From Selenomonadaceae bacterium (GTDB lineage: Bacteria > Bacillota > Negativicutes > Selenomonadales > Selenomonadaceae), in assembly GCA_017518105.1 (NCBI GenBank), contig JAFWWC010000014.1:1-45820 (forward strand): 45,820 nt of DNA. Direction: 5' to 3'. The notes below the pieces were generated by a model, which had not been told where the DNA came from, ran no database searches, and saw nothing but the letters and a program-made list of their open reading frames with translations. Positions 15,359 to 23,758 of the stretch are shown piece after piece. A program made the translations under genes and the position numbers. Position 1 is the first letter of the stretch. Each line of letters starts with the position of its first letter.

Positions 15359-17272
15359 TTAAACGGGCGTCGGTGCCGAGCCGTCAGGGAATTTGGGTTG
15401 CTCGACGACTTCCGGCTTGCCAAGGTCAACTGTCACGGGCGGCGGCTCTTTTAGGAACGGCTTCTCGAATTCCGTTTGCTCACTGCCGAAGACAATATCT
15501 TTAAGCTCCTGCGCCGAGAGGGTTTCCTTGTCAATCAACGCCTTGGCTATCACGTCTAACTTGTCGCGGTTGTCGTTGATAATCGTGCGGCAAGCCTCGT
15601 AAGCCTCTTGCATGTACTTTTGGATTTCCTTATCAATCTCGCTGGCGACTTCCTCCGAATAATTCTTTTGCGGCTGTCCGAAATAATACTGCTGCGCGGG
15701 GTCGCCGCCATAAGCCACAGGTCCTAGGACTTTGCTCATGCCGTATTGCATAATCATTGCGCGAACGATTCGGCTTGCCTGCTGTATGTCTTGAGATGCG
15801 CCCGTTGAGATTTCGTTTAGGACAATCTCCTCGGCGACGCGTCCGCCCATTGCAACCTTTAAGCGGTCGATGAGTTCGGAACGTGTAGCATAGCTCCTAT
15901 CCTCCTTAGGCAACATCAACGTGTAGCCGCCTGCCCGGCCACGCGGGATTATCGTTACCTTGTGGACGGGGTCGGCGTGCTTTAACATCATGCCAACCAA
16001 CGCGTGCCCGCCCTCGTGATACGCCGTCAACTTTTTCTCGTTCTCGCTCATGACTTTGGATTTGCGTTCCGGACCTGCCATCACCCGTTCGATTGACTCT
16101 TCAAGCTCGGTCATGTTGATTTCGTGCTTGTTACGTCTAGCCGCAAGTAATGCCGCCTCATTTACGAGATTAGCCAAGTCAGCCCCCGTAAAGCCTGGAG
16201 TCCGCCGCGCTAAAATGTCTAAGTCAGCGTCCTTTGCAATCGGCTTGCCTTTCGTGTGAACCTTCAAAATTGCAACGCGTCCAGTCACGTCGGGTTTATC
16301 AACAACAATCTGACGGTCGAAACGTCCGGGTCTGAGCAATGCTTTGTCGAGAATATCAGGACGATTCGTCGCCGCGATGATGATGATTCCCTCGTTAGCC
16401 GCGAAGCCGTCCATTTCTACAAGCAACTGATTCAAAGTTTGCTCGCGTTCGTCATGACCACCGCCGACTGCCGCGCCGCGTTGCCGACCTACTGCGTCAA
16501 TCTCGTCGATAAAGATAATGCACGGGGAATTCTTCTTAGCCTGCGCGAACAAGTCACGAACACGCGACGCGCCCACGCCTACGAACATTTCCACGAAATC
16601 CGAACCGCTTATCGAGAAGAACGCAACGCCCGCCTCGCCCGCGACCGCCTTAGCCAACAAAGTCTTGCCTGTACCGGGCGGCCCGAAGAGCAAAACGCCC
16701 TTTGGAATCCTCGCGCCCAAGTCGTTGAACTTCTTCGGGTGCTTGAGGAATTCGACGACCTCGGCAAGTTCTTCCTTAGCCTCGTCCGCGCCCGCCACGT
16801 CATTGAACGTCACCTTGACTTTATCGCCGCCCATGAGCTTTGCACGACTCTTGCCGAAAGAAAAGACTTTTCCGCCGCCGCCCTGCGTCTGACTTATCAT
16901 GAAGTACCAGAAGCCCACTAGCAATGCAATCGGCAAAAGGGACGTAAGGAGCGTCATCCACCACGGCGGGTCTTTGGGGTTCTGCGCATGTATTTCCACA
17001 CCCTTATCACTCAGTTTGTTGATAAGTTCTTCGTCGTCAACTGGCTCGTCGGGGACTATCGTCGAGAACTCGCCGCCGTCTTTCTTTGTGGCTTGTATCG
17101 AATTCTTTACTACGACAACCTTTGTTATCTCGCCCTGTTCAACAAGTTGCATGAATTGGGAATAACTCACTTCCTCGACGGGCTTTGGCTTTACCGACAT
17201 GTAATCGTAGGCGGTTATCGCGATAAAAATCACCAACAAATAGAACCCGACGTTGCGCAAGAAACTGTTCAA
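15359..17272 (-). CDS. ftsH: ATP-dependent zinc metalloprotease FtsH
   Basis: A 637-residue membrane AAA+ protease that degrades misfolded membrane proteins and regulators. Two membrane helices (about 7-24 and 106-126) flank an external domain. The AAA module has Walker A GPPGTGKT (197-204), Walker B IIFIDEID (252-259) and the second region of homology ([20 protein letters not shown]). The zinc site is HEGGH at 419-423, where HEAGH is most common; the catalytic H-E-x-x-H frame is intact. The tail is Pro/Glu-rich. Start is TTG at 17272 after AAAGGAG. It lies downstream of hpt and tilS, the classical Firmicutes order. Confidence 0.97.
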   Translation of the reverse strand: MNSFLRNVGFYLLVIFIAITAYDYMSVKPKPVEEVSYSQFMQLVEQGEITKVVVVKNSIQATKKDGGEFSTIVPDEPVDDEELINKLSDKGVEIHAQNPKDPPWWMTLLTSLLPIALLVGFWYFMISQTQGGGGKVFSFGKSRAKLMGGDKVKVTFNDVAGADEAKEELAEVVEFLKHPKKFNDLGARIPKGVLLFGPPGTGKTLLAKAVAGEAGVAFFSISGSDFVEMFVGVGASRVRDLFAQAKKNSPCIIFIDEIDAVGRQRGAAVGGGHDEREQTLNQLLVEMDGFAANEGIIIIAATNRPDILDKALLRPGRFDRQIVVDKPDVTGRVAILKVHTKGKPIAKDADLDILARRTPGFTGADLANLVNEAALLAARRNKHEINMTELEESIERVMAGPERKSKVMSENEKKLTAYHEGGHALVGMMLKHADPVHKVTIIPRGRAGGYTLMLPKEDRSYATRSELIDRLKVAMGGRVAEEIVLNEISTGASQDIQQASRIVRAMIMQYGMSKVLGPVAYGGDPAQQYYFGQPQKNYSEEVASEIDKEIQKYMQEAYEACRTIINDNRDKLDVIAKALIDKETLSAQELKDIVFGSEQTEFEKPFLKEPPPVTVDLGKPEVVEQPKFPDGSAPTPV

Positions 17273-17297
17273 TCAAAACGCTCCTTTGCCTTAAAAA

Positions 17298-17924
17298 TCA
17301 TTCTGTCAATGCCTCGCGGATTTTGTTCTTATCCTTCTCAATTTCCTGTAAGTCTTTCCTCAAGCCCTTTTCCAAGGCGCGTGCCGAACTGCCAATTCCA
17401 TCTAAGATAGAAGTTGATTTGCCAGTTGCCGTCGCACGCTTCATGTAGGAGAAATCTTTTTTGTTATCCGACCAAACGCGGAAGTCCAGCACGACACTAA
17501 CCTTTTGGCTTGCATTAAAGAATCCAACGTAAACCTTCGGGGCGGTGTTGGTTATGCGGATATAGATTATGTAATCGCCGCCGAAGTACTGACAGATTTT
17601 GTTGAGGTCATCCTTCTTGAGATAAAAAGTCGTCGCGTCGCCTTCCTCCGCGCCATTGGAAGCTATCAGGTTGTTCTCTTCGCGATAGATTTGTACGTAG
17701 TTTTCCGTCTCGCTTATGGGGACAATCTCACAGGTCATATTGCCCAAAATATTTTTCAGCGTGTCTTGCAGCAGCGTATGAACCTTTTCAGGCTCGGAGA
17801 AAGCTCCCGTCGGTGATTCAAATACGACAACAATCTTTGGCTCGCCTTCCGCTGAAGCAGAATTGTTGACGGCTAACAAGAGCACTGTCGCCATACAGAG
17901 GATAGAAAAAATCTTCTTCAGCAC
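17298..17924 (-). CDS. secreted protein of unknown function
   Basis: About 208 residues. A signal peptide (residues 1-24, ending NSASA) is followed by a mixed alpha/beta domain with KIVVVFESPTGAFSEPEKV, YIIYIRITNTAPKVYVGFF and VVLDFRVWSD, and a C-terminal charged helix. The pattern of strands recalls small lipoprotein-like domains that report on envelope components, but I cannot name a family. GTG at 17924 is chosen because GAGGAGGG lies seven bases upstream and the signal peptide then begins correctly. It is inserted between hpt and ftsH, which are adjacent in most relatives. Confidence 0.75.
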   Translation of the reverse strand: MLKKIFSILCMATVLLLAVNNSASAEGEPKIVVVFESPTGAFSEPEKVHTLLQDTLKNILGNMTCEIVPISETENYVQIYREENNLIASNGAEEGDATTFYLKKDDLNKICQYFGGDYIIYIRITNTAPKVYVGFFNASQKVSVVLDFRVWSDNKKDFSYMKRATATGKSTSILDGIGSSARALEKGLRKDLQEIEKDKNKIREALTE

Positions 17925-17937
17925 GGATAAGCCCTCC

Positions 17938-18504
17938 TCATTTGCCTCCGTAAACGCTACGATTGAGAATGCCCAAGTAAGGAAGGTTGCGATAATGTTG
18001 CGCGAAGTCAAGCCCGTAGCCGACGATAAATTCATCGGGCACATCGAAGCCGCAGTAATCAATCTTAACGTCGACTTTGCGGCGGCTCGGCTTGTTCAAA
18101 AGCGTGCAGACCTTGACGCTATTTGCCTTCTTGTCCATGAAGTAATCGATAAGATAGCTCATCGTCGTGCCAGAGTCGATAATATCTTCTACAAGCAAGA
18201 TGTCGCGTCCCCTGGGGTCGTTGTCGAGGTTCTTGAGGATATTTACCTTGCCGCTGGTGTGGGAGTTTGCGTCGTAGCTTGAGGCGATAAGAAAATCGAA
18301 CTGGACGGGAATGGTCAGCCGCCGCACAACGTCTGTGTAAAACATGACCGCGCCGTTGAGAATGCCGACCGTCAAAAGAGGCTTGGCAATGTCCTTGTAA
18401 TCTTCGCTGATTTGCGCACTGAGCTCCTTAGCGCGGGCGGCAATTTCCTCCTCGGTGTACAGCACGCGTTCGATGTAATCTTCCTTACTCTTCAAAGCAA
18501 TCAT
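17938..18504 (-). CDS. hpt: hypoxanthine phosphoribosyltransferase
   Basis: Purine salvage enzyme forming IMP or GMP from the base and PRPP. The PRPP-binding motif LLVEDIIDSGTTM and the base-contact region KVDVKIDYCGFDVPDEFIVGYGLDFAQHYRNLPYLG are typical. Start could be ATG 18504 (188 residues) or TTG 18495 (184 residues, with AAAGGA nine bases upstream). Given how often TTG is used nearby, the latter is quite possible. It is directly downstream of tilS, and in Firmicutes Hpt and TilS are encoded together and can regulate ftsH. Confidence 0.96.
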   Translation of the reverse strand: MIALKSKEDYIERVLYTEEEIAARAKELSAQISEDYKDIAKPLLTVGILNGAVMFYTDVVRRLTIPVQFDFLIASSYDANSHTSGKVNILKNLDNDPRGRDILLVEDIIDSGTTMSYLIDYFMDKKANSVKVCTLLNKPSRRKVDVKIDYCGFDVPDEFIVGYGLDFAQHYRNLPYLGILNRSVYGGK

Positions 18505-18509
18505 TCCTT

Positions 18510-19475
18510 TCAATAAAAATTGTTCGTTATGGAAAGTTTTCCTTTTGTCAAATTCGCTCGCAAGTTCTTTGGCAGTTCAACGCCTTTAAGCCCATTGATT
18601 AAAACCTTGCGGACTTCCTCGAAGTGAACGAACCCGAAATCTTTTGCCGAGCCTGTGACTTGTACTAGAAACTTTTTTATGACGACTCGTTGCAGTGCGG
18701 GGTGAAGCTTTAGGAATTCTGCTCGGACGATTGAATTGTCACGGACGACGGCGGGGAAAATTTTTTCTGCTTGCTCGTCTATGAAGTCCGCCTCCTCCGC
18801 TGTGACTTCTGCCAATCTGCAAAGCGTTGCGACCAATGCGGGATTAAATCTTTCAAGCGTCGGGATAAGCTCCAGCCGAATTCGATTGCGTGTCGCGTCT
18901 AGCTCAAAGTTCGTTGCGTCGATGCGGGGCGATAATTTTCTTTCCCGGCAGAAGGTCTCAAGCTCCACTTTCCTGAACCTAAGCAACGGACGAATCAACA
19001 AGCCATAATCCTTAGAAAAAGTCCTGAACTTCATCGCCGACAAGCCCGAAGTCGTTGCTCCGCGTAGCAGTCTCATAAGGAGCGTCTCGGCTTGATCGTC
19101 AGCGTGGTGAGCTAATGCAATCGCGTCGAAGTTCTGCTTGCTCAAGAATTCGTAGCGTAGAGTTCGTGCCGCAGTCTCGACGGAGATTTTTTCTGCCGCC
19201 GCGTATGCTTTAACGTCGCCGCGCCCGCCGATGAATTTTATCCCGCGTTCCTCGGCGAAGGCTTTGACAAATGCCGCGTCGTCGATTGACTCTTGTCCGC
19301 GCAAGCCGTGTTCAAAATGCGCAATGCACAATTCCAAGTTGAAACGTCGCCGCGAACTAATCATAAGCTCCGCCAATGCTAACGAATCAGCACCACCTGA
19401 CACTGCGATTAAAGCCTTGTGCACGCCGCAGAAGATTTTTTCTGCCGCGCAATTGTCAATGAACCGTTTAAGCAA
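18510..19475 (-). CDS. tilS: tRNA(Ile)-lysidine synthase
   Basis: A 321-residue enzyme that puts lysine on C34 of the AUA-decoding tRNA(Ile), an essential step. The PP-loop SGGADS (about 26-31) is at the N-terminus, followed by IAHFEHGLRGQESIDDAAFV and LAHHADDQAETLLMRLLRGA. The C-terminal substrate-binding region is short compared with the 430-residue E. coli form, closer to compact types. TTG start overlaps the TGA of the preceding gene, so translation is probably coupled. Confidence 0.95.
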   Translation of the reverse strand: MLKRFIDNCAAEKIFCGVHKALIAVSGGADSLALAELMISSRRRFNLELCIAHFEHGLRGQESIDDAAFVKAFAEERGIKFIGGRGDVKAYAAAEKISVETAARTLRYEFLSKQNFDAIALAHHADDQAETLLMRLLRGATTSGLSAMKFRTFSKDYGLLIRPLLRFRKVELETFCRERKLSPRIDATNFELDATRNRIRLELIPTLERFNPALVATLCRLAEVTAEEADFIDEQAEKIFPAVVRDNSIVRAEFLKLHPALQRVVIKKFLVQVTGSAKDFGFVHFEEVRKVLINGLKGVELPKNLRANLTKGKLSITNNFY

Positions 19476-19476
19476 T

Positions 19477-19902
19477 TCAATCCGACCGCCGCGAGCCGCG
19501 ACCGCCGCGCTTAGAATCCGTCTTGCGCTTTAGGTCTGTCAAACGCTCGTCGCTGTCTTTAAGGAACTTCGACAGCTTATCTTCAAATGAGGCCGACATT
19601 TTGCCTTGTGGCTTGCGAAAGTCTCCGCGCCGATTCTGTCTGAAATTCTGTCCGTCGTTTTCGGGCGGCTTGGGCTTTGCCTGCTTCAAGGATAACGCAA
19701 CCTTGTTGCCGTCGACGCTTACGACCTTGACTTGAACCGTATCGCCCTCGCTAAGAAAATCGTGCACGTCATTAACATAAACGTCAGCGACCTCCGAGAT
19801 GTGAATCAGTCCAACTTTGCCCTCCTCCAGTTCCACGAATGCTCCAAAGTTCGTGATTCTAGTGACCTTGCCTTCCACAATGCTGCCTGCTTCCATTACC
19901 AA
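19477..19902 (-). CDS. S1 RNA-binding domain protein (YabR-like)
   Basis: About 141 residues: one S1 domain near the N-terminus (GSIVEGKVTRITNFGAFVEL, GLIHISEVADVYVNDVHDFL, KVKVVSVDGNKVALSLK) followed by an Arg/Gln/Asn-rich, positively charged tail. It probably binds RNA or ribosomes; the B. subtilis homologue is YabR at the same position. TTG at 19902 lies eight bases after GGAGGA and is preferred to the ATG two codons later, which would be 14 bases away. It lies between divIC and tilS, where B. subtilis also has spoIIE, absent here. Confidence 0.9.
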   Translation of the reverse strand: MVMEAGSIVEGKVTRITNFGAFVELEEGKVGLIHISEVADVYVNDVHDFLSEGDTVQVKVVSVDGNKVALSLKQAKPKPPENDGQNFRQNRRGDFRKPQGKMSASFEDKLSKFLKDSDERLTDLKRKTDSKRGGRGSRRSD

Positions 19903-19927
19903 AATACCCGTCCTCCAAAAAATTTTT

Positions 19928-20206
19928 TTATGGGCGCGTCGCTTGATAGGGCATCTCGCCTTCTTTGGCAAGCCCCAAATCCTCACGCGCCAATTTCTCA
20001 ATGTTGTTGATGTCCTGCAGGGCGGCGAGCTCCTTGCGTAACTTTTCGTTCGTCGCCTTTGCTTTTTCCAATCTTTTATCGGCTATGCGTTGACTTTCGC
20101 TAACGTGCGCTAGGTGCACCTGCTGAGAAATTAAAACCGTCGAGAAGTAAGCAATCATAGCGAACATCGCCAACACAAACCAGTTAAAACCTTTCCTCTT
20201 TCGCAT
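19928..20206 (-). CDS. divIC: septum formation initiator DivIC/FtsB family
   Basis: A 92-residue bitopic protein: basic start, one membrane helix (about 10-28), a coiled coil (about 35-65) and the family motif NNIEKLAREDLGLAKEGE. It forms part of the FtsL-DivIC-DivIB complex that activates septal wall synthesis. First gene of the tilS-hpt-ftsH cluster; ATG after GAGGAGG. Confidence 0.93.
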   Translation of the reverse strand: MRKRKGFNWFVLAMFAMIAYFSTVLISQQVHLAHVSESQRIADKRLEKAKATNEKLRKELAALQDINNIEKLAREDLGLAKEGEMPYQATRP

Positions 20207-20231
20207 TGCGCTACCTCCTCAGCTTTTCTAT

Positions 20232-20260
20232 ATGATAACAGTTAGCCTGTTCTTTAGCAA
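20232..20260 (-). promoter_or_regulatory. promoter of the divIC-ftsH cluster
   Basis: Minus strand TTGCTA (20260-20255), 17-base spacer, TATCAT (20237-20232), 25 bases before the divIC start. Confidence 0.55.
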
Positions 20261-20323
20261 GTTTTATATTCGACGCCGTAAAATTTTCAGTGATATTTCA
20301 ACGAGCCTTGCTATATTCCTGCC

Positions 20324-20352
20324 TTGACAAAGAAAAGTGCCGCGCTTATGAT
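20324..20352 (+). promoter_or_regulatory. promoter of the secreted protein gene
   Basis: Consensus TTGACA (20324-20329), 17-base spacer, TATGAT (20347-20352), with GGAGG and ATG following at 20367-20381. One of the strongest promoter matches in the window. Confidence 0.8.
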
Positions 20353-20378
20353 AGCAAAAAAATTTTGGAGGTATTGCA

Positions 20379-21365
20379 ATGAAATTCTTTGATAAGTTAA
20401 ATCTCCGCCGCCTCGCAAAGGTAGCGTCAGTTGCGGCAATCAGTGGTACTCTACTTTTGGGCGGCAATGCCGTCGTGAACGCAGCTCCCAGCAATGATAA
20501 GGGCATGGCGGCTTTCCGTGAAGCTTATATGGGGCAGTTGACCTCAACGCGCATGATTAACCAAGATTTGTCTCTTGTTGCTCCTAACTTCCACCTTGAC
20601 ATGGACTCAAAAGGGCAAGTCACCGCCGATAACGTGATGAGGATGAGCGGCACTTTGTCTTGGACGTACACCAATCTGCAGAAGAATTACTCGACGAACA
20701 GCAGCATTCCTTTTTACATTGAGCAAGCCGGTAATGACATGACGCTTTACGTTCAGCGGCGCGGCAGGTGGTCTAAGATGCTCCTGCCTGGTCTGCCTGC
20801 GGGTATCGTCACCATTTGGAAGGCGTCAGAAATCGACGTGCTAAATCAGAACCTCGACGCCGTTAAAAAGGTCGAACTCCTCAAAGATACGCCCGATATG
20901 CGAATCATGAACGTCACCCTTGACGGCAACAAAATCGCGGCTCTCTTGCAGAAGAACTCTCAAGGCTCCTTTGCAAGTCTTTCGGGCGATAAGCTTGCCG
21001 AACAAAAAGAGCAACTTAACCGTTGGCTTGAGGCTATCAGGGCGAACGACATAACCTTTGCTTGGACAGTCAATAAGCCCGATTGGTCGACAGTCACTGC
21101 CGCCTTTGACCTTACCAACATCATGCACGCTTACGCACGTTACGTCCTCGACGAGGCGGCGGCGGGTCGCATTGTCCTAAATGACGAAGAACGCGACCTC
21201 CTCGACGCCATGGGCTATTACGCGGAGCTTAGGTCTTACACAACTTACATTAAGCCGGATAAAGACACGATGATTAATATGCCGGCGAACGTGAAGAACG
21301 CTCCCGAAAACGATAACTCATTGGACGACATCTTCGCCGAGATGACTACCGTCGTTCAAAAATAA
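20379..21365 (+). CDS. secreted protein of unknown function
   Basis: A 328-residue protein with a long signal peptide (about residues 1-36: basic start, VASVAAISGTLLLGGNAVVNAA). The mature part has alternating strands (MRMSGTLSWTYTNLQ, IPFYIEQAGNDMTLYVQRRGRWSKMLLPG, ITFAWTVNKPDWSTVTAAFDLTN) that could fold as a LolA/LppX-like half-barrel carrying lipophilic cargo, but this is only an impression. The first Cys needed for a lipoprotein is missing. Strong promoter and SD suggest high expression. It is a single-gene unit before an elaborate hairpin. Family not recognised. Confidence 0.8.
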   Translation: MKFFDKLNLRRLAKVASVAAISGTLLLGGNAVVNAAPSNDKGMAAFREAYMGQLTSTRMINQDLSLVAPNFHLDMDSKGQVTADNVMRMSGTLSWTYTNLQKNYSTNSSIPFYIEQAGNDMTLYVQRRGRWSKMLLPGLPAGIVTIWKASEIDVLNQNLDAVKKVELLKDTPDMRIMNVTLDGNKIAALLQKNSQGSFASLSGDKLAEQKEQLNRWLEAIRANDITFAWTVNKPDWSTVTAAFDLTNIMHAYARYVLDEAAAGRIVLNDEERDLLDAMGYYAELRSYTTYIKPDKDTMINMPANVKNAPENDNSLDDIFAEMTTVVQK

Positions 21366-21410
21366 TTCGCGATAAATAATCTTCGTGCGCCGTCGCCGGA
21401 TGACGCATGA

Positions 21411-21478
21411 AAGGCATTCACACGAGCCGCAGGCAAGGGCAAAAGCCTCGGAAGGCTCGTGGGGTGCCTTATTTTTTT
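21411..21478 (+). terminator. long hairpin with T-run, terminator or attenuator
   Basis: Outer arms AAGGCA/TGCCTT (21411-21416, 21465-21470), middle arms CACGAGCC/GGCTCGTG (21421-21428, 21454-21461) and an inner AGGC/GCCT pair form an interrupted stem, then seven Ts. The T-run is followed directly by GGAGG and the ATG of the small transporter at 21492. It may end the upstream gene or control the downstream ones. Confidence 0.7.
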
Positions 21479-21491
21479 GGAGGTGCTGTAG

Positions 21492-21911
21492 ATGATTCTG
21501 TTGCCGATAACGGTCGCCGTACTCGCCAACGTGCTCTATCACATGGCAAGCAAATCAATCCCCGCCGAACAGAACGCCTTCATGGGTTTGGTCGTCAACT
21601 ACGCGACGGCACTCCTTGCCAGTGCAATCCTATTCTTCATGACGCCGCACGAAAAAATTTTGGTCGAGGCGGCGCGGAGCAATTGGGCGTGCGTCTTAAT
21701 GGGCTTGGCGATAACGGGCGTGGAAGTGTCCTTCGTGATGATTTATCGGGCGGGCGGCAAGCTCTCGACTGCGGCATTGGTCGTGAACATTTTGATTGCA
21801 TTGGCTATGCTAATCGTTGGTGGCGTCTTCTATCACGAGCTGATAACTCCGCAGAAACTTTTCGGGGCGGCTCTTTGCATAGCGGGCGTTGTTATGTTAT
21901 CTTTGCAATGA
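21492..21911 (+). CDS. single-domain EamA/DMT-type membrane protein
   Basis: A 139-residue, very hydrophobic protein with about five membrane segments and the EamA look (FMGLVVNYATALLASAILFF, LMGLAITGVEVSFVMIYRAGG, NILIALAMLIVGGVFYHE, LFGAALCIAGVVML). Full DMT carriers have two such repeats of about 140 residues; this is one repeat and should act as a dimer. Cargo unknown. GGAGG lies eight bases before ATG. Its stop overlaps an ATG of the next frame, and three more genes follow with overlaps, so it heads a four-gene operon. Confidence 0.8.
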   Translation: MILLPITVAVLANVLYHMASKSIPAEQNAFMGLVVNYATALLASAILFFMTPHEKILVEAARSNWACVLMGLAITGVEVSFVMIYRAGGKLSTAALVVNILIALAMLIVGGVFYHELITPQKLFGAALCIAGVVMLSLQ

Positions 21912-21925
21912 AAGGAGAGATTCTC

Positions 21926-22285
21926 TTGGCGGACAAAAAACTTTATGGCGCGGCTCAAGAACTTCGCACGATGCTGACCAACTCGATAAATGCGGGCAAG
22001 CCACCGCTTGAAATCGTTTTGGAATTGGCGCGGGCAATCGGCGAGCTGTCAGGCGAGGACTCATATTATCGGACGACACGCGAGCAAATTTTATCGGTCT
22101 ATGGTCTCGTGCTAAAGGACAAATTCATTTTGGAAGACGAGCTTGCCGAAGTCAAAGCGCGGCTTGAAAAAATTTCGGCGGCGTATCAAAGTGATGACTT
22201 CACGGAGGAAGAACATATCCGCATCGGCTACGCGCTGGAGAATCACAAAAAAGAAATTGAGCGGCTCGAACAGCTGAAGGCATGA
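21926..22285 (+). CDS. small helical protein of unknown function
   Basis: A 119-residue soluble, highly charged protein (MADKKLYGAAQELRTMLTN..., YRTTREQILSVYGLVLKDKFILEDELAEVKARLEKI..., NHKKEIERLEQL), mostly helices with a coiled-coil end. TTG at 21926 sits six bases after AGGAGAG; an ATG at 21908 is the alternative and would overlap the preceding stop. The gene is joined to the permease by an ATGA overlap, so it may be an accessory of that transporter. I do not recognise it. Confidence 0.75.
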   Translation: MADKKLYGAAQELRTMLTNSINAGKPPLEIVLELARAIGELSGEDSYYRTTREQILSVYGLVLKDKFILEDELAEVKARLEKISAAYQSDDFTEEEHIRIGYALENHKKEIERLEQLKA

Positions 22286-23007
22286 TTCAAGATATTGCAA
22301 CCGTCATGTGGCGCGATTGGATTGTCCTGCGGCGGCGGCTGAAGAAATTTATCTTGTCGCGGCTCGTGACGCCCGTCCTTTATCTGGTTGCGTTCGGTTG
22401 GGGTTTAGGCAAGAACATCAACCTTGCGTCGGGCACGTATCTTGATTTTCTCGTGCCAGGTATCGTCGCCCTAAATACAATGAACGTCAGCTACATGAGC
22501 ATAACAACCGTCCACGCCGAACGAGTTTATCACAAAAGCTTAGAAGAATACCTAAGCGCACCGATTGAGCCAGCGGCGTTCGTCTTCGGCAAGGTCTTGT
22601 CGGCGGTTGTGCGTGCGTTAATCTCGACGGCTTTGATTCTGGGCGTGGCGTTGAGTTTCGGGGCGGGTCTGAACTTTGAGCCGGTAACCTTCCTTAGCGT
22701 CGTCGTGCTGAACTCGATAATCTTTGCTAGCGTGTGCTTCTGCGCGGCGTTGAAAGTTCAAACCTATGAAGAGCTTGCCCAAGTCAATACGTATCTGCTA
22801 ATGCCAATGAGCTTCCTTTGCGGGACGTTCTTTAGCACAGCGGAGTTGCCGCCCGTCGTCCGCCTCGTGATAGACTTCCTGCCGCTCACGCACACGAGTT
22901 ATCTTTTGCGGGAGGGCTTCGACTTATCATCGTTCCTAATCCTGTCAGCCTACGCGATAGCTCTGCTGTGGTTGGCAGTAAAAATGTTCAGAAGGTTATC
23001 GACATGA
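22282..23007 (+). CDS. ABC-2 type transporter permease
   Basis: A 241-residue membrane protein with about six helices. The N-terminal amphipathic stretch MWRDWIVLRRRLKKFILSRLVTPVLYLVAFGWGLG, the LVPGIVALNTMNVSY segment and FLPLTHTSYLLREGF are typical of the NodJ/ABC-2 export family. It should pair with the ATPase that follows at a 4-base overlap. These permeases usually export glycans, drugs or lipids. Confidence 0.9.
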   Translation: MIQDIATVMWRDWIVLRRRLKKFILSRLVTPVLYLVAFGWGLGKNINLASGTYLDFLVPGIVALNTMNVSYMSITTVHAERVYHKSLEEYLSAPIEPAAFVFGKVLSAVVRALISTALILGVALSFGAGLNFEPVTFLSVVVLNSIIFASVCFCAALKVQTYEELAQVNTYLLMPMSFLCGTFFSTAELPPVVRLVIDFLPLTHTSYLLREGFDLSSFLILSAYAIALLWLAVKMFRRLST

Positions 23008-23741
23008 AACACAACCAATCAAAACTTTGCACGACGCAGATAGAAAATTTTTCCGTGAAGGTCGGCGAGCTGATTATTTTTGAAGACGTGAATTTTACAA
23101 TTCATTGCGGCGAGCTGACTGCCTTAATCGGTCCGAACGGCGCGGGCAAGTCCACGCTCCTCAAGTCAATCCTCGGCGAAGTCAAGCACGCGGGCAAGCT
23201 CAACTACTTCGACGCAAAGGGCGAACACCTCCGCCCGATTATCGGCTACGTCCCGCAAACTCTGAAGTTCGACGCCACAAGCCCGACGAGCGTCCTTGAT
23301 TTGTTTATGGCGTGCCTCACGTGGCGACCGGTCTGGCTGTGCAGTTCAAAGTTCATTCGCGGGCGCGTAATAAAAAATCTCCGGCGCGTCAAGGCAGAAC
23401 ACCTCATCGACCGGAGACTAGGTGCACTCTCTGGCGGCGAACTTCAACGAGTCCTCCTAGCCCTAGCCCTTGACCCGTTGCCCGACCTGCTTTTACTCGA
23501 CGAACCGATTAGCGGCGTCGACAAGGTCGGCATGAAAATTTTTTATGAACTCGTCGCCGAACTCAAAGCCGCCGAGGATATGGCGATACTTTTAATCTCG
23601 CACGATTTGGATATGATTGAACGCTTCGCCGATAAGGTCATCCTCCTCAACAAGCGCGTGCTCAAGTTCGGCTCCGTGCATGAAGTCTTTCAATCGGAAG
23701 AGATGCGCACAGTCTTTGCAAAAAATAACGCCAAGCTTTGA
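23004..23741 (+). CDS. ABC transporter ATPase, Znu/Mnt-like sequence
   Basis: A 245-residue ATPase: Walker A GPNGAGKS, signature LSGGELQRV, Walker B LLLLDEPISGVD, switch SHD. The details PIIGYVPQTLKFDATSPTSVLDLFM and DLDMIERFADKVILLNKRVL are those of zinc/manganese uptake ATPases, not the DrrA/CcmA-type partners usual for ABC-2 permeases. No metal-binding lipoprotein or ABC-3 permease is nearby. Start is ATG 23004, overlapping the permease stop. It probably works with the preceding permease, but the pairing is unusual. Confidence 0.9.
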   Translation: MKHNQSKLCTTQIENFSVKVGELIIFEDVNFTIHCGELTALIGPNGAGKSTLLKSILGEVKHAGKLNYFDAKGEHLRPIIGYVPQTLKFDATSPTSVLDLFMACLTWRPVWLCSSKFIRGRVIKNLRRVKAEHLIDRRLGALSGGELQRVLLALALDPLPDLLLLDEPISGVDKVGMKIFYELVAELKAAEDMAILLISHDLDMIERFADKVILLNKRVLKFGSVHEVFQSEEMRTVFAKNNAKL

Positions 23742-23758
23742 ACGGCTCGGCGATTTTT

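Noticed and set aside
16256..16921. Plus-strand open frame of 221 codons
   Set aside because: It lies fully opposite ftsH, is Arg/His-rich as expected for a mirror frame, and has no start signal.
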